Part shown: one piece after another, positions 16,239 through 25,290 of the stretch
How positions within the stretch are numbered: the first letter of the stretch is position 1
Layout: each line of letters opens with the position of its first letter
Assembly (NCBI RefSeq): GCF_019093865.1
Contig: NZ_JABJXD010000014.1
Span: 1 to 46,732 of the forward strand
Length of the DNA: 46,732 nt
Direction: 5' to 3'
Source: Lentibacillus saliphilus
GTDB taxonomy: Bacteria; Bacillota; Bacilli; Bacillales; Amphibacillaceae
Notes under the pieces: generated by a model
Database searches by the model: none
What the model was told of the DNA's origin: nothing
The model's input: only the letters and a program-made list of their open reading frames with translations
Program-made: the position numbers and the translations under genes

Positions 16239-16283
16239 TAAAAGCGTAATCTCTTTTGCCACGAGATTAGCTTTTATGATAAT
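16239..16283 (+). promoter_or_regulatory. ppaC promoter overlapping a dyad
   Basis: TTGCCA (16256-16261), a 16-nt spacer and GATAAT (16278-16283) form a SigA promoter. It is embedded in a near-perfect inverted repeat TAAAAGC-G-TAATCTC / GAGATTAGCTTTTA (16239-16276), which may be an operator or a terminator-like hairpin from upstream. Confidence 0.6.
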
Positions 16284-16334
16284 CTAGTGAGTGGATATAG
16301 ATGATATATATTGCTTGAGACAAGGAGAATGACA

Positions 16335-17261
16335 ATGGAAAAAACTTTAATTTTTGGACACAAAAACCCAGATACAGATACGATTTGCTCAGCGCTCGCA
16401 TATGCACATTTGAAAAATGCAACTGGTACAGAAGCAGAAGCGGTTCGTTTGGGTGAACCAAATAAAGAAACCGAGTATGCCTTGAATTATTTTGGCGTTA
16501 AAGCACCGCGCATGATCGATAAGGTCGATGAAGGTGTAGCGGACGTAATCCTCGTTGACCATAATGAGTTTCAGCAGAGCGTTGATAACATCCAAGACGT
16601 GCGCATCGTTGAAGTGATTGACCATCACCGCGTAGCGAACTTTGAGACGAAAGAACCGCTATACTTCCGTGTTGAACCGGTTGGCTGTACGGCAACAATT
16701 TTGAAAAAAATTTATGAGGAGAAAGGTGTGGCAATTGACAAGCCAATTGCTGGTTTGCTCTTGTCTGCGATCATTTCTGACTCCTTGTTGTTCAAATCAC
16801 CAACATGCACCCAGGAAGATGTTGATGCAGCACACGAGCTTGCAAAGATTGCTGACGTTGATCTCGATGCATACGGCCTTGACATGCTCAAAGCAGGAAC
16901 AGACCTTGGCGATAAGTCGATCCGTGACTTGTTAACAATGGATTCGAAGCCTTTTAACATGGGTGGACAAAATGTCGTCATTGCCCAGGTCAATACAATT
17001 GATTTGGATCAGGTTTACGAACGTCAAGCCGAGCTTGAACAAGAAATGGATGCAATGATTGCTGAGCAGGATCTCAGTTTATACTTATTCGTCGCGACAG
17101 ATATCTTAAACAGCAACTCTGAAGTGCTCGCACGTGGCACAGCGAAAAATAACGTTGAAAAAGCATTCAATGTTTCTCTCGCCAACGATCGTGCATTGCT
17201 TGAAGGCGTCGTATCTCGTAAAAAGCAAATTGTAACGAATTTGACAGACGCATTTAAATAG
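16335..17261 (+). CDS. ppaC: Manganese-dependent inorganic pyrophosphatase (family II)
   Basis: A 308-residue cytosolic DHH-superfamily enzyme that splits pyrophosphate to two phosphates and so drives biosynthetic reactions. Metal ligands are visible in GHKNPDTD (8-15), VDHNEF (74-79) and the DHH motif at 96-98; the substrate-binding SRKKQ motif lies near the C-terminus. Length matches B. subtilis PpaC (309). ATG 16335 is chosen over 16329 and 16311 because AAGGAG lies 7 nt upstream. Single-gene unit with its own promoter and terminator-like hairpin. Confidence 0.96.
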   Translation: MEKTLIFGHKNPDTDTICSALAYAHLKNATGTEAEAVRLGEPNKETEYALNYFGVKAPRMIDKVDEGVADVILVDHNEFQQSVDNIQDVRIVEVIDHHRVANFETKEPLYFRVEPVGCTATILKKIYEEKGVAIDKPIAGLLLSAIISDSLLFKSPTCTQEDVDAAHELAKIADVDLDAYGLDMLKAGTDLGDKSIRDLLTMDSKPFNMGGQNVVIAQVNTIDLDQVYERQAELEQEMDAMIAEQDLSLYLFVATDILNSNSEVLARGTAKNNVEKAFNVSLANDRALLEGVVSRKKQIVTNLTDAFK

Positions 17262-17280
17262 GGATTAAGGTAGAGAAAGC

Positions 17281-17320
17281 GGGGGCGTGCTCGATTTATG
17301 CGAGCGCGGCCCTGTTGTTT
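17281..17320 (+). terminator. Hairpin after ppaC
   Basis: GGGGCGTGCTCG pairs with CGAGCGCGGCCC around ATTTATG; the following TGTTGTTTG is only moderately T-rich. Likely the ppaC terminator. Confidence 0.65.
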
Positions 17321-17368
17321 GTATTGGGCGGAACGATTAAGAGATTGACTGTCGAATGGCCTGCTGGA

Positions 17369-17528
17369 CGCATAAATGGGCATTCAGCCGCATAAAAATG
17401 GAAAGTGCCGCATATATTGTAAAAGCGACGTATATATAGAAATCGGCGCGCATAAATCCAAAATGAGCCGCATAACCGCAGCACGAGCCGCATATATCGC
17501 AAAACAGCCGCATAACCCGCCCGCCCGC
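17369..17528 (+). repeat. 20-bp period CGCATA array, block A1 (8 units)
   Basis: Eight contiguous units start at 17369, 17389, 17409, 17429, 17449, 17469, 17489 and 17509, exactly 20 bp apart. Each begins CGCATA (one is CGTATA) and most end in GC; an example is CGCATAAATCCAAAATGAGC. The remaining positions vary. Lies between convergent ppaC and the SulP gene. Confidence 0.9.
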
Positions 17529-17622
17529 GCCACAGTCAAGCTCTCATAACTCCAAACGGAAGGTCCACATTTCGTTCATTTCCTTCTTGCTTTTTCATAG
17601 CTCAAATACGAAGTCCGAGATA

Positions 17623-17762
17623 CGCATAAAACGAGCAAGCACCGCATATCCATCGATTCAGCCGCATAACATGAGAAAGCGACGTATATATAGAAATCGG
17701 CGCGCATAAATCCAAAATGAGCCGCATAACCGCAGCACGAGCCGCATAACCCGCCCGCGCGC
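17623..17762 (+). repeat. 20-bp period CGCATA array, block A2 (7 units)
   Basis: Seven more units start at 17623, 17643, 17663, 17683, 17703, 17723 and 17743, again exactly 20 bp apart, 94 bp after block A1. A 73-nt segment (17676-17748) is an identical copy of 17422-17494 in block A1, and the flanking sequences after the arrays are also alike, so one block arose partly by duplication of the other. The rest of the gap to 17895 is C-rich and shows nothing recognisable. Confidence 0.9.
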
Positions 17763-17895
17763 TACAGTCAAGAAAGCACTATTAATGTCGGAAATATTGT
17801 AACATTAATTTCACACATGATAAGGGACTTGACTAGCAGCACAGCCCCGCCCACGTTCCCACCGCCATCCCCCCACCAGCACAACTCGACAACAC

Positions 17896-17932
17896 ACAAA
17901 AAAAGGCGTACCGCCAAAAAGACGATACGCCT
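17896..17932 (-). terminator. Terminator of the SulP gene
   Basis: On the minus strand AGGCGTATCG pairs with a GGCGGTACGCCT arm and is followed by seven T. It directly follows the SulP stop codon. Confidence 0.92.
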
Positions 17933-17939
17933 GCTAATG

Positions 17940-19667
17940 TTATTCTGGCTCAGTTAATGCGCCACTTGGTTGGAAAACTTGGCATGTGTCGAAGCCTTTT
18001 CTGCCGCATTGTGTGCATGTACCTGTCTCAATCAGCTCAAGTGCATAGTCGACAGCTTCAGATGAATGGTCGAAAAAGTGTTCAGGACCAATGTCATCAT
18101 ATAAGTGACTGGCCTTTAACATGCTACGGACTTGGCCATTTACTTCTGCAATCAAAATTTGTCCGCCCATATTTTTAAAGTCATTCACGAGAGCGGCAAG
18201 GTTGTTGATGCCTGTCGCGTCAATGATTGATGCGTGCTTCATTTTTAAGATCAGCACTTGTGGGCGTTTGTTAATTGAGCGTGTGATCATTGATTCGAAT
18301 TTATCAGCGGCTCCGAAAAACAGCGGTCCAGCAATTGTATAAAAAGCGAGCTTTGGACAATTTGCGCCATATTCCTCGGATTCATTAGCGTTCTGTTTGC
18401 GTTTGACTAATGATGGCATGACTTTCTCCACTTCAAAGACTTCGCTCATGCGCTTAATAAATGATACGGCTGCAAGTAACAAGCCGACCTGGACGGCAAC
18501 TGTTAAGTTGACAAATACGGTTAATAAAAAGGTAACTGTGAGTACAATTGAATCACTCGATTTCAATTTCACAATATGAATGAACGAGCGGTATTCACTC
18601 ATATTGTAGGCGACGACCATTAAAATCGGTGCCATGCTGGCGAGTGGAATACTTGATGCATATGGTGCTAAAAGCAAAAGTGTCGATAAGACGAATGCGC
18701 CTTGAACCATACCGGAAAATGGACTTACAGCACCCGATTTAATGTTCGTCGCTGTTCGCGCAATGGCTCCGGTAGCGGGAATCCCTCCAAATAGTGGTGT
18801 CACAACGTTTGCAATCCCTTGTCCGATTAACTCGCGATTAGAGTTGTGCCGCTTGCCAGTCATACCGTCAGCGACGACTGCTGACAATAGAGACTCAATA
18901 CCGCCTAGCATTGCGATAACGAATGCTGGCTGCCAGAGCATCATAATTTTGTCCCAAGTGATTTCGGGAAAGTGAAAGCTCGGCAATGACTGACTAATCC
19001 CGCCAAATGCACTTCCGATCGTTGCGGTTTGGCCTGGATAAAAGATAATCGTCACAATCGTTGGCACAATTAATGCTGCCAATAGGACGGGTACTTTAGG
19101 AAACAGCTTTGGAACGACAATAATAATGAATAAGCCAATTATAGCTGTCAAAACGCTGTAGCCATTTATTGTTGAAAGATGTCGAAACAACTCTAGCATA
19201 TTTTCGTGGAAGTACTCCTTTTTCTCTAAACCTTGTAAACCAAGAAAATCGGCAATTTGTCCACTAAATATAATGACTGCAATCCCTGATGTAAAGCCGA
19301 CCGTGACAGAGCGGGGGATGAATTTGATTAAGCCTCCTAATTTAAATATCCCCATGATGATGAGCATAATGCCTGCTAAAAGGCCCGCAATAAGTAAATT
19401 CTCATAACCATATTGTAGAACAATGGCTAAAAGGATTGGGATAAACGCACCTGTTGGTCCTGCGACTTGGAACCGAGACCCTCCGAATAATGCGACGAGA
19501 ATCCCAGCAATAATGGTCGTATACAGACCATATTCCGGCTTAACGCCTGAAGCAATCGCAAAAGCCATCCCGAGCGGAATGGCCACAATACCGACGGTGA
19601 TGCCTGCAATTGCATCCCGCCTTAAATCATTCAATGTTAATCCTGTAAAACGCTCATCCCTGAACAA
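17940..19667 (-). CDS. SulP family anion transporter with STAS domain
   Basis: A 575-residue membrane transporter (sulfate, bicarbonate or related anions). The first 400 residues hold the SulP core with about 12-14 segments, including DAIAGITVGIVAIPLGMAFA and FQVAGPTGAFIPIL; residues about 430-545 form the cytosolic STAS domain (LILKMKHASIIDATGINNLAAL). The C-terminus carries an extra cysteine motif CTQCGRKGFDTC, not standard for SulP. Start TTG at 19667 with AGGAGG about 10 nt upstream. A terminator separates it from the upstream enolase gene. The anion cannot be told from the sequence. Confidence 0.92.
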   Translation of the reverse strand: MFRDERFTGLTLNDLRRDAIAGITVGIVAIPLGMAFAIASGVKPEYGLYTTIIAGILVALFGGSRFQVAGPTGAFIPILLAIVLQYGYENLLIAGLLAGIMLIIMGIFKLGGLIKFIPRSVTVGFTSGIAVIIFSGQIADFLGLQGLEKKEYFHENMLELFRHLSTINGYSVLTAIIGLFIIIVVPKLFPKVPVLLAALIVPTIVTIIFYPGQTATIGSAFGGISQSLPSFHFPEITWDKIMMLWQPAFVIAMLGGIESLLSAVVADGMTGKRHNSNRELIGQGIANVVTPLFGGIPATGAIARTATNIKSGAVSPFSGMVQGAFVLSTLLLLAPYASSIPLASMAPILMVVAYNMSEYRSFIHIVKLKSSDSIVLTVTFLLTVFVNLTVAVQVGLLLAAVSFIKRMSEVFEVEKVMPSLVKRKQNANESEEYGANCPKLAFYTIAGPLFFGAADKFESMITRSINKRPQVLILKMKHASIIDATGINNLAALVNDFKNMGGQILIAEVNGQVRSMLKASHLYDDIGPEHFFDHSSEAVDYALELIETGTCTQCGRKGFDTCQVFQPSGALTEPE

Positions 19668-19698
19668 TCTACCTCTTCCTCCTGTACGTAAAGTTAAA

Positions 19699-19724
19699 TA
19701 AAAAAATGAGGCGTTAACCTCATT
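19699..19724 (-). terminator. Terminator between enolase gene and SulP gene
   Basis: On the minus strand ATGAGG pairs with CCTCAT around TTAACG and is followed by TTTTTTTA. It lies about 130 nt after the enolase gene and only about 35 nt before the SulP start, so it could also act as an attenuator in the SulP leader. Confidence 0.8.
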
Positions 19725-19854
19725 AAATATAAATGCATCTACTAGTATACCATATATAGTTGTCTGTGGCGTATTTTTTGATTTTTAATACGATATATCG
19801 TGTCATTTTGTGTGCGTGTCCATATATAGTATGTATAAAAGTTGACTACCGTAT

Positions 19855-20982
19855 TTAAGCTTTATGATCCATGCTAAATGATTTTATTTCTGTCGTATAT
19901 GTGTTTAACGCTGTTTCATCTATTGAAACCCCTATGCCGGGTCCATCAGGCACTGTGACATAGCCGTCTTGCACGACAATTTCAGGATTGATGATATCCT
20001 TTTCCCAATATCGAGCTGAGCCTGATATGTCGCCAGGTAATGTAAATTGCGGCAGTGATGCAAGGGCAATGTTATGTGCCCGCCCAATCCCTGATTCGAG
20101 CATACCGCCACACCAAACAGGAATATGGTGTTTCTGGCAATAATCATGAATGCGTTTGGATTCACTCAAGCCTCCGACACGCCCGCTTTTAACATTTATA
20201 ATGCGACAGCTCCCGAGCTGATGGGCTTTTTCAACGTCTGTGAGTGACTGAATGCTTTCATCAAGACAAATCGGCGTTGTTATAGCGGTCTGTAGTGTCG
20301 CATGATCAATGATGTCATCATGCGCGAGAGGCTGTTCAATCATGAGCAAATCAAGCTCATCAAGCTGCTGTAAATGATGTGTGTCCTCTAAAGTGTAAGC
20401 AGAATTGGCATCGGCCATCAGCATAATATTAGGAAAAGCGTTCCGTACAGTCGTTAGTATCTCGATATCCTGACCGGGCTTGATTTTTAATTTAATCCGC
20501 TTATAGCCTGCTTGCACATATTGGTCAATTTTGGCCAATAACGCATTAGTTGACGGCTGGATGCCTATGCTGACACCGACCGCAACGTGGGATCTCGTTC
20601 CACCTAAAGCGGCTGCTAGACTAATGCCTTTTTGTTTCGCATATAAATCCCATACAGCACCTTCCAGAGCGGCCTTGGCCATGTTGTTACGTCGTATCGG
20701 TGCGAAAAGGCGGGAGATATCATCGGGATGCTCGAGCGTATTTGTTTTTAAAAGTGGAATGAGAAAGTCCTGCATCATATGTAAATTCGTTTCGACTGTT
20801 TCTTCGGTATACCACGGGGAGGAAAAAGCGACAGACTCACCGTAGCCAGTTCGTCCGGCTGAATCAATGGCCTCGATAATGAAAAAATCTTTATCTTGAA
20901 TGGTGCCGAAGCTCGTTGCAAACGGGTGCTTTAAGCGCATGCTCATCCGTCGTAATTGGATGTGGGCGATATCAATTGACAT
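19855..20982 (-). CDS. menC: Enolase-superfamily N-succinylamino acid racemase / o-succinylbenzoate synthase
   Basis: A 375-residue member of the MenC/NSAR branch. Catalytic lysines: the KxK motif in KRIKLKIKPG and the Lys in INVKSGRVGG; metal ligands: MADANS, MIEQP and CLDES. NSAR-type motifs such as ARYWEKDI and GMLESGIGRAHN are present. The family members either make o-succinylbenzoate for menaquinone or racemise N-acyl amino acids. No men gene and no peptidase or acyltransferase is adjacent, so the choice stays open; the lone location favours NSAR. GGAGCC precedes the start. Confidence 0.85.
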   Translation of the reverse strand: MSIDIAHIQLRRMSMRLKHPFATSFGTIQDKDFFIIEAIDSAGRTGYGESVAFSSPWYTEETVETNLHMMQDFLIPLLKTNTLEHPDDISRLFAPIRRNNMAKAALEGAVWDLYAKQKGISLAAALGGTRSHVAVGVSIGIQPSTNALLAKIDQYVQAGYKRIKLKIKPGQDIEILTTVRNAFPNIMLMADANSAYTLEDTHHLQQLDELDLLMIEQPLAHDDIIDHATLQTAITTPICLDESIQSLTDVEKAHQLGSCRIINVKSGRVGGLSESKRIHDYCQKHHIPVWCGGMLESGIGRAHNIALASLPQFTLPGDISGSARYWEKDIINPEIVVQDGYVTVPDGPGIGVSIDETALNTYTTEIKSFSMDHKA

Positions 20983-21082
20983 GAGGGCTGGCTCCTTTGA
21001 TTTTAATAGCGTGTTGCTATATTAACGTTAGCACAGAATTGGGAAGGGGACAAATTCGGTAACGGGTGTTCAAACACGCGAA

Positions 21083-21109
21083 AAAATACCTACAAGAGGT
21101 AGGTATTCT
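21083..21109 (-). terminator. Terminator of small membrane gene 21143-21391
   Basis: On the minus strand ATACCTACC-TCTTG-TAGGTAT closes onto TTTTTT. It lies about 35 nt after the stop codon. Confidence 0.88.
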
Positions 21110-21142
21110 GCTTCTGCAACATCCGCGCCCGATTGCAGTAAC

Positions 21143-21391
21143 TTAATTACTACTTTTTTTAATAAATATCTTAGGCGAAAAATAAGCAATTGTTGCTGCA
21201 AGCATTGCTAAAAGGATAGGGGAAAAAGTAGAACTTCCTTTAATAACAACATTGCTAGATAAACTTCCACTTTGACTCCAAGCATCTGTCATATCTGGAG
21301 TATAAAAAAGTGTTATAAAATAACCAGATATTACTTGAAATGCTACAAATAAAACTAAAAAACTAATAGAAAACACAATAAATTTTTTCAA
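21143..21391 (-). CDS. Small two-pass membrane protein, unknown
   Basis: An 82-residue protein with segments at about 3-27 and 55-73 and a basic tail KIFIKKSSN. GGAGGGATATC lies before the ATG and a clear terminator follows. It is more AT-rich than its neighbours. No family recognised. Confidence 0.6.
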   Translation of the reverse strand: MKKFIVFSISFLVLFVAFQVISGYFITLFYTPDMTDAWSQSGSLSSNVVIKGSSTFSPILLAMLAATIAYFSPKIFIKKSSN

Positions 21392-21531
21392 TGATATCCC
21401 TCCGTCTATTTACTTAACCTTAACATATTACTTTCCACAAACTGGCCCGTTTGTCGAAGAATACTAGATAAACACTAAAGCTGCATCCCCTGATCACGTT
21501 CTTTTTTAAGCTGCTTTAGACACGTCAACAT

Positions 21532-21945
21532 TCAATCAAATAATATCGATCGAATCCGATTTGTTGCACTTTTAGTTAATTTATAGGCGGTTGCAGTATC
21601 TTCTAGTTTCATGATGGTTGCGACTGAATCATCTTCGGAAATCCAAAGGTGAAAGCCTTTTGATGTATCATCAGCGAAGTTCACAAGCACATTATAGTCA
21701 CCAGCAGGCATATCGACATCGCCGTCTATCGGTTTAGCCGTATTGATGGCAGCAACAAGACCTTTTATATCTTCCTCTTTGTGGAAGCTCCTAAGATCAT
21801 CACCATTTATACTGCCAAAGTCTGTGAAATATGAAATTTTAACCTCATTGACCTCAGTTTCATTAATATCAAATGTCTTTGCAGAGCACGCACTCAGTAA
21901 GAGGGTTGTTAATGACACGATCATGACGATTCTTCTATATGTCAT
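21532..21945 (-). CDS. Predicted lipoprotein, unknown function
   Basis: A 137-residue protein with a type II signal peptide: MTYRRIVMIVSLTTLLLSAC, lipobox LSAC with lipidated Cys20. The mature 118 residues are acidic and contain a short alternation (YNVLVNFADDTSKGFHLWISEDD) of the kind seen in small beta-rich lipoproteins. GGAGGCTGAAC precedes the ATG. It does not overlap any neighbour. Confidence 0.7.
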   Translation of the reverse strand: MTYRRIVMIVSLTTLLLSACSAKTFDINETEVNEVKISYFTDFGSINGDDLRSFHKEEDIKGLVAAINTAKPIDGDVDMPAGDYNVLVNFADDTSKGFHLWISEDDSVATIMKLEDTATAYKLTKSATNRIRSILFD

Positions 21946-22109
21946 AAGTTCAGCCTCCTAGACACGGCTCCAAGGTGCGTGTGAATTATTATAATTATAC
22001 ATCAATTAATCGACAACAGCAACAGGATTCAAGGCTTCCAACCGGCGATTCATTTCGACATATATCGGGAATTGACAGGCACGCCCAAAAACAAGCGCCA
22101 CTCTAAAGC

Positions 22110-22138
22110 TTGAAAATTTATAGGATGTGCTTCATAAT
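22110..22138 (+). promoter_or_regulatory. SigA promoter of the thiamine operon
   Basis: TTGAAA, 17-nt spacer, CATAAT, about 35 nt before the riboswitch aptamer. Confidence 0.75.
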
Positions 22139-22171
22139 ACAGTTGTATGATAATTTAATACATTTTGTTGT

Positions 22172-22261
22172 TGTGGGGGTACCAGTGTTGCTGGTTGAGA
22201 TGTATCCGATAGATACGGACCCTTGGAACCTGATCTGGCTGAGACCAGCGTAGGGAACACG
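22172..22261 (+). promoter_or_regulatory. TPP riboswitch (THI element)
   Basis: The aptamer core is visible: GGGGGT near 22176, a TGAGA box near 22196 (here GGTTGAGATG), ACCCTTGGAACCTGATC near 22219, and the closing box ACCAGCGTAGGGAAC near 22244. It is followed by a terminator, so thiamine pyrophosphate should stop transcription of the transporter operon. Confidence 0.95.
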
Positions 22262-22283
22262 GCTTAAATTGGACTTTTTAGCG

Positions 22284-22315
22284 TGCTCCGGGTTTCTAAT
22301 CCGGGGCATTTTTTA
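22284..22315 (+). terminator. Riboswitch-controlled terminator
   Basis: GCTCCGG pairs with CCGGGGC around GTTTCTAAT and is followed by ATTTTTTAA. It sits between aptamer and thiY, the expression platform of the TPP riboswitch. Confidence 0.9.
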
Positions 22316-22449
22316 ATAGGATATTGTGACGCGTGACTAACAGAGAGTCCTACTTGTTACAAAATGACGTGTGTCCATATGCAATTAATGATTCAGTCTA
22401 GACGATGTTCCCAACAGGGTGTAACACACTTACATAGGGGGAATGACTC

Positions 22450-23472
22450 ATGAAAACACGATTTTTAGTTTTATTAGCTGTTGTCTTGCTGATGCTAACA
22501 GCGTGTGGGCAAGACGCAAATAATGAGAAAAACGACGATCAGACAGGTAACGATGATAACGCCACGAAAGCAGAGACAACAGACATCTCAGTTGTGCTCG
22601 ACTGGACGCCAAACACGAACCATACCGGGTTGTATGTTGCTAAGGAAAAAGGCTATTTTGCTGATGAAGGTCTGAACGTTGATATTATATTGCCAGGTGA
22701 GGCAGGAGCTGACCAGCTCGTCGCATCGGGAAAAGCTGAATTCGGTGTCAGCTATCAGGAAAGCATCACGGAAGCACGCATACAGGACATTCCGATTGTT
22801 TCCATTGCAGCCGTGATCCAGCATAACACGTCTGGATTTGCTTCACCGAAGGAAAAAGGCATTACATCACCAGCTGATTTTGCAGGCCATACATATGGCG
22901 GCTGGGGTGCGCCAGTGGAAAAAGCGGTATTGGATTCATTGATGCAGCAGGAGGATGCTGACGTTGAAAAGGTCGATATTGTGAACATGGGTGATACAGA
23001 TTTCTTTACAGCGGTTCAACGTGATATCGATTTTGCCTGGGTGTTCTACGGTTGGACCGGTGTTGAAGCTGAGCTCCGTGGTGAGGCGCTTAACATGGTC
23101 TACCTCACTGATTACTCGGAGAAGCTAGACTATTATACACCTGTGTTAACGACGAATGAGAAGATGATTGCAGACAATCCAGACGTTATTAAAGCCTTTT
23201 TAGCAGCCGCTTCCAAAGGATATCAGTTTGCGATTGATCATCCTGAACAGGCAGCAGACATTTTGATTGCAGAGGTACCTGACCTTGATGCAGACCTTGT
23301 AAAAGCAAGTCAGAAATGGCTCGCACCGAAATATACCGACGATGCACCGCGCTGGGGCGAGCAGAAGCTGTCTACGTGGGAAAATTATGCAAGCTGGATG
23401 TTTGAGCATGATTTACTAGAAAAAGAGCTGGACGCAGATGCAGCTTTTACAAATGAATTTTTACCAGAGTAA
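22450..23472 (+). CDS. thiY: ThiY, thiamine-precursor (pyrimidine) binding lipoprotein
   Basis: A 340-residue lipoprotein of the NMT1/THI5-like family that captures the thiamine pyrimidine moiety (formylaminopyrimidine in B. halodurans) outside the membrane. Signal peptide with lipobox LTAC (Cys19), an Asn/Asp-rich linker, then the ligand-binding fold beginning VVLDWTPNTNHTGLYVAKEKGYF, the family hallmark. Controlled by the TPP riboswitch and followed by the permease and ATPase. AGGGGGAATGACTC precedes the ATG. Confidence 0.93.
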   Translation: MKTRFLVLLAVVLLMLTACGQDANNEKNDDQTGNDDNATKAETTDISVVLDWTPNTNHTGLYVAKEKGYFADEGLNVDIILPGEAGADQLVASGKAEFGVSYQESITEARIQDIPIVSIAAVIQHNTSGFASPKEKGITSPADFAGHTYGGWGAPVEKAVLDSLMQQEDADVEKVDIVNMGDTDFFTAVQRDIDFAWVFYGWTGVEAELRGEALNMVYLTDYSEKLDYYTPVLTTNEKMIADNPDVIKAFLAAASKGYQFAIDHPEQAADILIAEVPDLDADLVKASQKWLAPKYTDDAPRWGEQKLSTWENYASWMFEHDLLEKELDADAAFTNEFLPE

Positions 23473-23487
23473 GGAGGAGATGATCAC

Positions 23488-23775
23488 ATGAACGATGCAC
23501 TCGTTAGCATTCAAATCATTCCGAAGACAAAGGATCAAGACGTCATTCCATATGTTGATGCCGCAATAGAAGTGATCGCACAGTCAGGTGTTGCTTATGA
23601 GGTCCATCCGCTGGAGACGACAATGGAAGGCGATTTATCAACATTGCTCCAAGTGATTGAACGCATGCACGCGAAGATGAATGAACTGGGCGTAGACAGT
23701 ATTATATCGCAGGTGAAAATTTATCAAAATGCCAATGGCGTATCGATGAATAAGTTGACGGAGAAATATCGGTGA
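23488..23775 (+). CDS. Thiamine-binding protein (MTH1187/YkoF-like, UPF0045)
   Basis: A 95-residue protein of the MTH1187 family, a ferredoxin-like fold that occurs in thiamine operons and, as YkoF in B. subtilis, binds thiamine or its pyrimidine. Matching features: VSIQIIPKTKDQDVIPYVDAA, EVHPLETTMEGD and ISQVKIYQNAN. It sits between thiY and thiX, with GGAGGAGATG 6-8 nt before its ATG, and overlaps the permease start, so it is made together with the transporter, perhaps to sense or buffer the imported pyrimidine. Confidence 0.88.
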   Translation: MNDALVSIQIIPKTKDQDVIPYVDAAIEVIAQSGVAYEVHPLETTMEGDLSTLLQVIERMHAKMNELGVDSIISQVKIYQNANGVSMNKLTEKYR

Positions 23776-24536
23776 TGCTGGGAAGCTGGCAAAAGGCGGT
23801 GAAACCCGGTATCGTCCTCATCGTGCTGCTTTTACTATGGGAGTTAGCGAGCCGGGCTTTCGCCATACCGGCTTGGCTATTGCCTGCACCGCTACAAATC
23901 ATTGAAACCGGACTGACAGGGTGGGCTGATTATGGGCACCACGTCTCGTCAACCGTACAATTAACGATTACGGGCTTCTTGATTGGAACAACAATTGGAT
24001 TAGGTGTGGCCACAGGGCTGCACCTAATCCCGTCATTACGAGAAGCTGTTTATCCGCTTCTCATTTTATCGCAAAATATTCCAATCATTGTGCTCGCGCC
24101 TTTACTGGTGATTTGGTTCGGCTTTGGCATGCTCCCGAAATTAATCGTCATCGCCCTCGTTTGCTTCTTTCCGATAACCGTATCGGCATTAGAAGGCTTT
24201 CGCGAAACGGATCGGGATTTAAAGCATTATATGGCAATGGCTGGTGCGACGAAGCGGCAAATGTTTTTCAAGCTGGAATGGCCTAATGCGTGGCCGTATA
24301 TTTTTTCCGGTTTAAAAATATCGGCGACATACAGTGTGATGGGAGCTGTGATTTCAGAATGGCTCGGTGCTCAGAAGGGAATCGGTGTTTATATGACGCT
24401 CGCCTCATCCTCGTTTCGTACGGATCGCGTATTTGTCGCCATCGCCCTTGTTATGATGTTAAGTCTATTATTCTTTGGTTTAATTGTTTTGATCGAAAAA
24501 CATGTCGTCAAATGGAAACGAGAGGAAAGAGATTAG
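23775..24536 (+). CDS. thiX: ThiX, ABC transporter permease for thiamine precursor
   Basis: A 253-residue BPD_transp_1 permease (SsuC/TauC type) with about six membrane segments. The cytosolic EAA loop, which contacts the ATPase, is seen in LKHYMAMAGATKRQMFFKLEWP. It overlaps the preceding gene by one base (ATG 23775; GTG 23772 also possible) and ends 1 nt before the ATPase start. Confidence 0.9.
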   Translation: MLGSWQKAVKPGIVLIVLLLLWELASRAFAIPAWLLPAPLQIIETGLTGWADYGHHVSSTVQLTITGFLIGTTIGLGVATGLHLIPSLREAVYPLLILSQNIPIIVLAPLLVIWFGFGMLPKLIVIALVCFFPITVSALEGFRETDRDLKHYMAMAGATKRQMFFKLEWPNAWPYIFSGLKISATYSVMGAVISEWLGAQKGIGVYMTLASSSFRTDRVFVAIALVMMLSLLFFGLIVLIEKHVVKWKREERD

Positions 24537-24537
24537 T

Positions 24538-25290
24538 ATGGGAAAACTCGTCGTAGATGCTGTTACCAAAGCATTTGGCAAGCAATCAGTATTAAAAAAT
24601 GTATCCCTTACTGTTGATGAAGGTGAATTTGTCAGTGTACTCGGCCCATCAGGCAGTGGGAAAAGCACCTTGTTTCACGTAATAGGCGGCTTAATTGAAC
24701 CAGATGACGGGCATATTTATTTGGATGGCCTTCAGGTCACCGGGCAAAAAGGTGTGATCAGCTATATGCCACAATCCCATGCGTTATTTCCGTGGCGGAC
24801 CGTTTGGCATAATGTGCTGCTCGGTGCTGAAATTCATGGAACACCAGATGAAACCGCAGCACGTGCAATGATTGCCAAGGCAGGACTTTCAGAATATGAG
24901 CAGGCGTATCCTCATGAGCTATCCGGTGGTATGAAGCAGCGTGTTGCATTTATTCGCAGCCTGCTTAGCCCCCAGTCACTCATATGTCTTGATGAACCTT
25001 TTTCAGCCCTGGACGAATTGACGCGACTTGATATGCAGCTGTGGCTGTTATCCATTTGGCAAACTGACCGACGTTCAATTTTGTTCGTAACGCATAACAT
25101 TGAAGAAGCGATATTATTATCTGATCGAGTGGTCGTGTTATCGGACAAGCCTGCAGCGGTTAAAGCTGAATTCACCATTCCCTTCGAGCGCCCGCGTCGC
25201 CGAGAGATGCTTTTAACTGATACATGCTTAGCCTTAAAAAAACAAATATATAAAGAGCTGGGTGATGCAGATGACCAAACGACTCATTGA
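24538..25290 (+). CDS. thiZ: ThiZ, ABC transporter ATPase for thiamine precursor
   Basis: A 250-residue ATPase of the SsuB/TauB type. Walker A GPSGSGKST, Q-loop SYMPQSHALFPWRT, signature LSGGMKQR, Walker B ICLDEPFSALD and the switch His in FVTHNIEEA. ATG 24538 has GAGGAAAGAG before it; an upstream in-frame start (24502) would overlap thiX and lacks a ribosome site. Completes the ThiXYZ importer. Confidence 0.92.
   Translation: MGKLVVDAVTKAFGKQSVLKNVSLTVDEGEFVSVLGPSGSGKSTLFHVIGGLIEPDDGHIYLDGLQVTGQKGVISYMPQSHALFPWRTVWHNVLLGAEIHGTPDETAARAMIAKAGLSEYEQAYPHELSGGMKQRVAFIRSLLSPQSLICLDEPFSALDELTRLDMQLWLLSIWQTDRRSILFVTHNIEEAILLSDRVVVLSDKPAAVKAEFTIPFERPRRREMLLTDTCLALKKQIYKELGDADDQTTH

Noticed and set aside
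17296-17502. Open frame on the minus strand across the first CGCATA block
   Set aside because: The frame follows from the 20-bp repeat (three units give a 20-residue translation period), has no ribosome site and no family resemblance.
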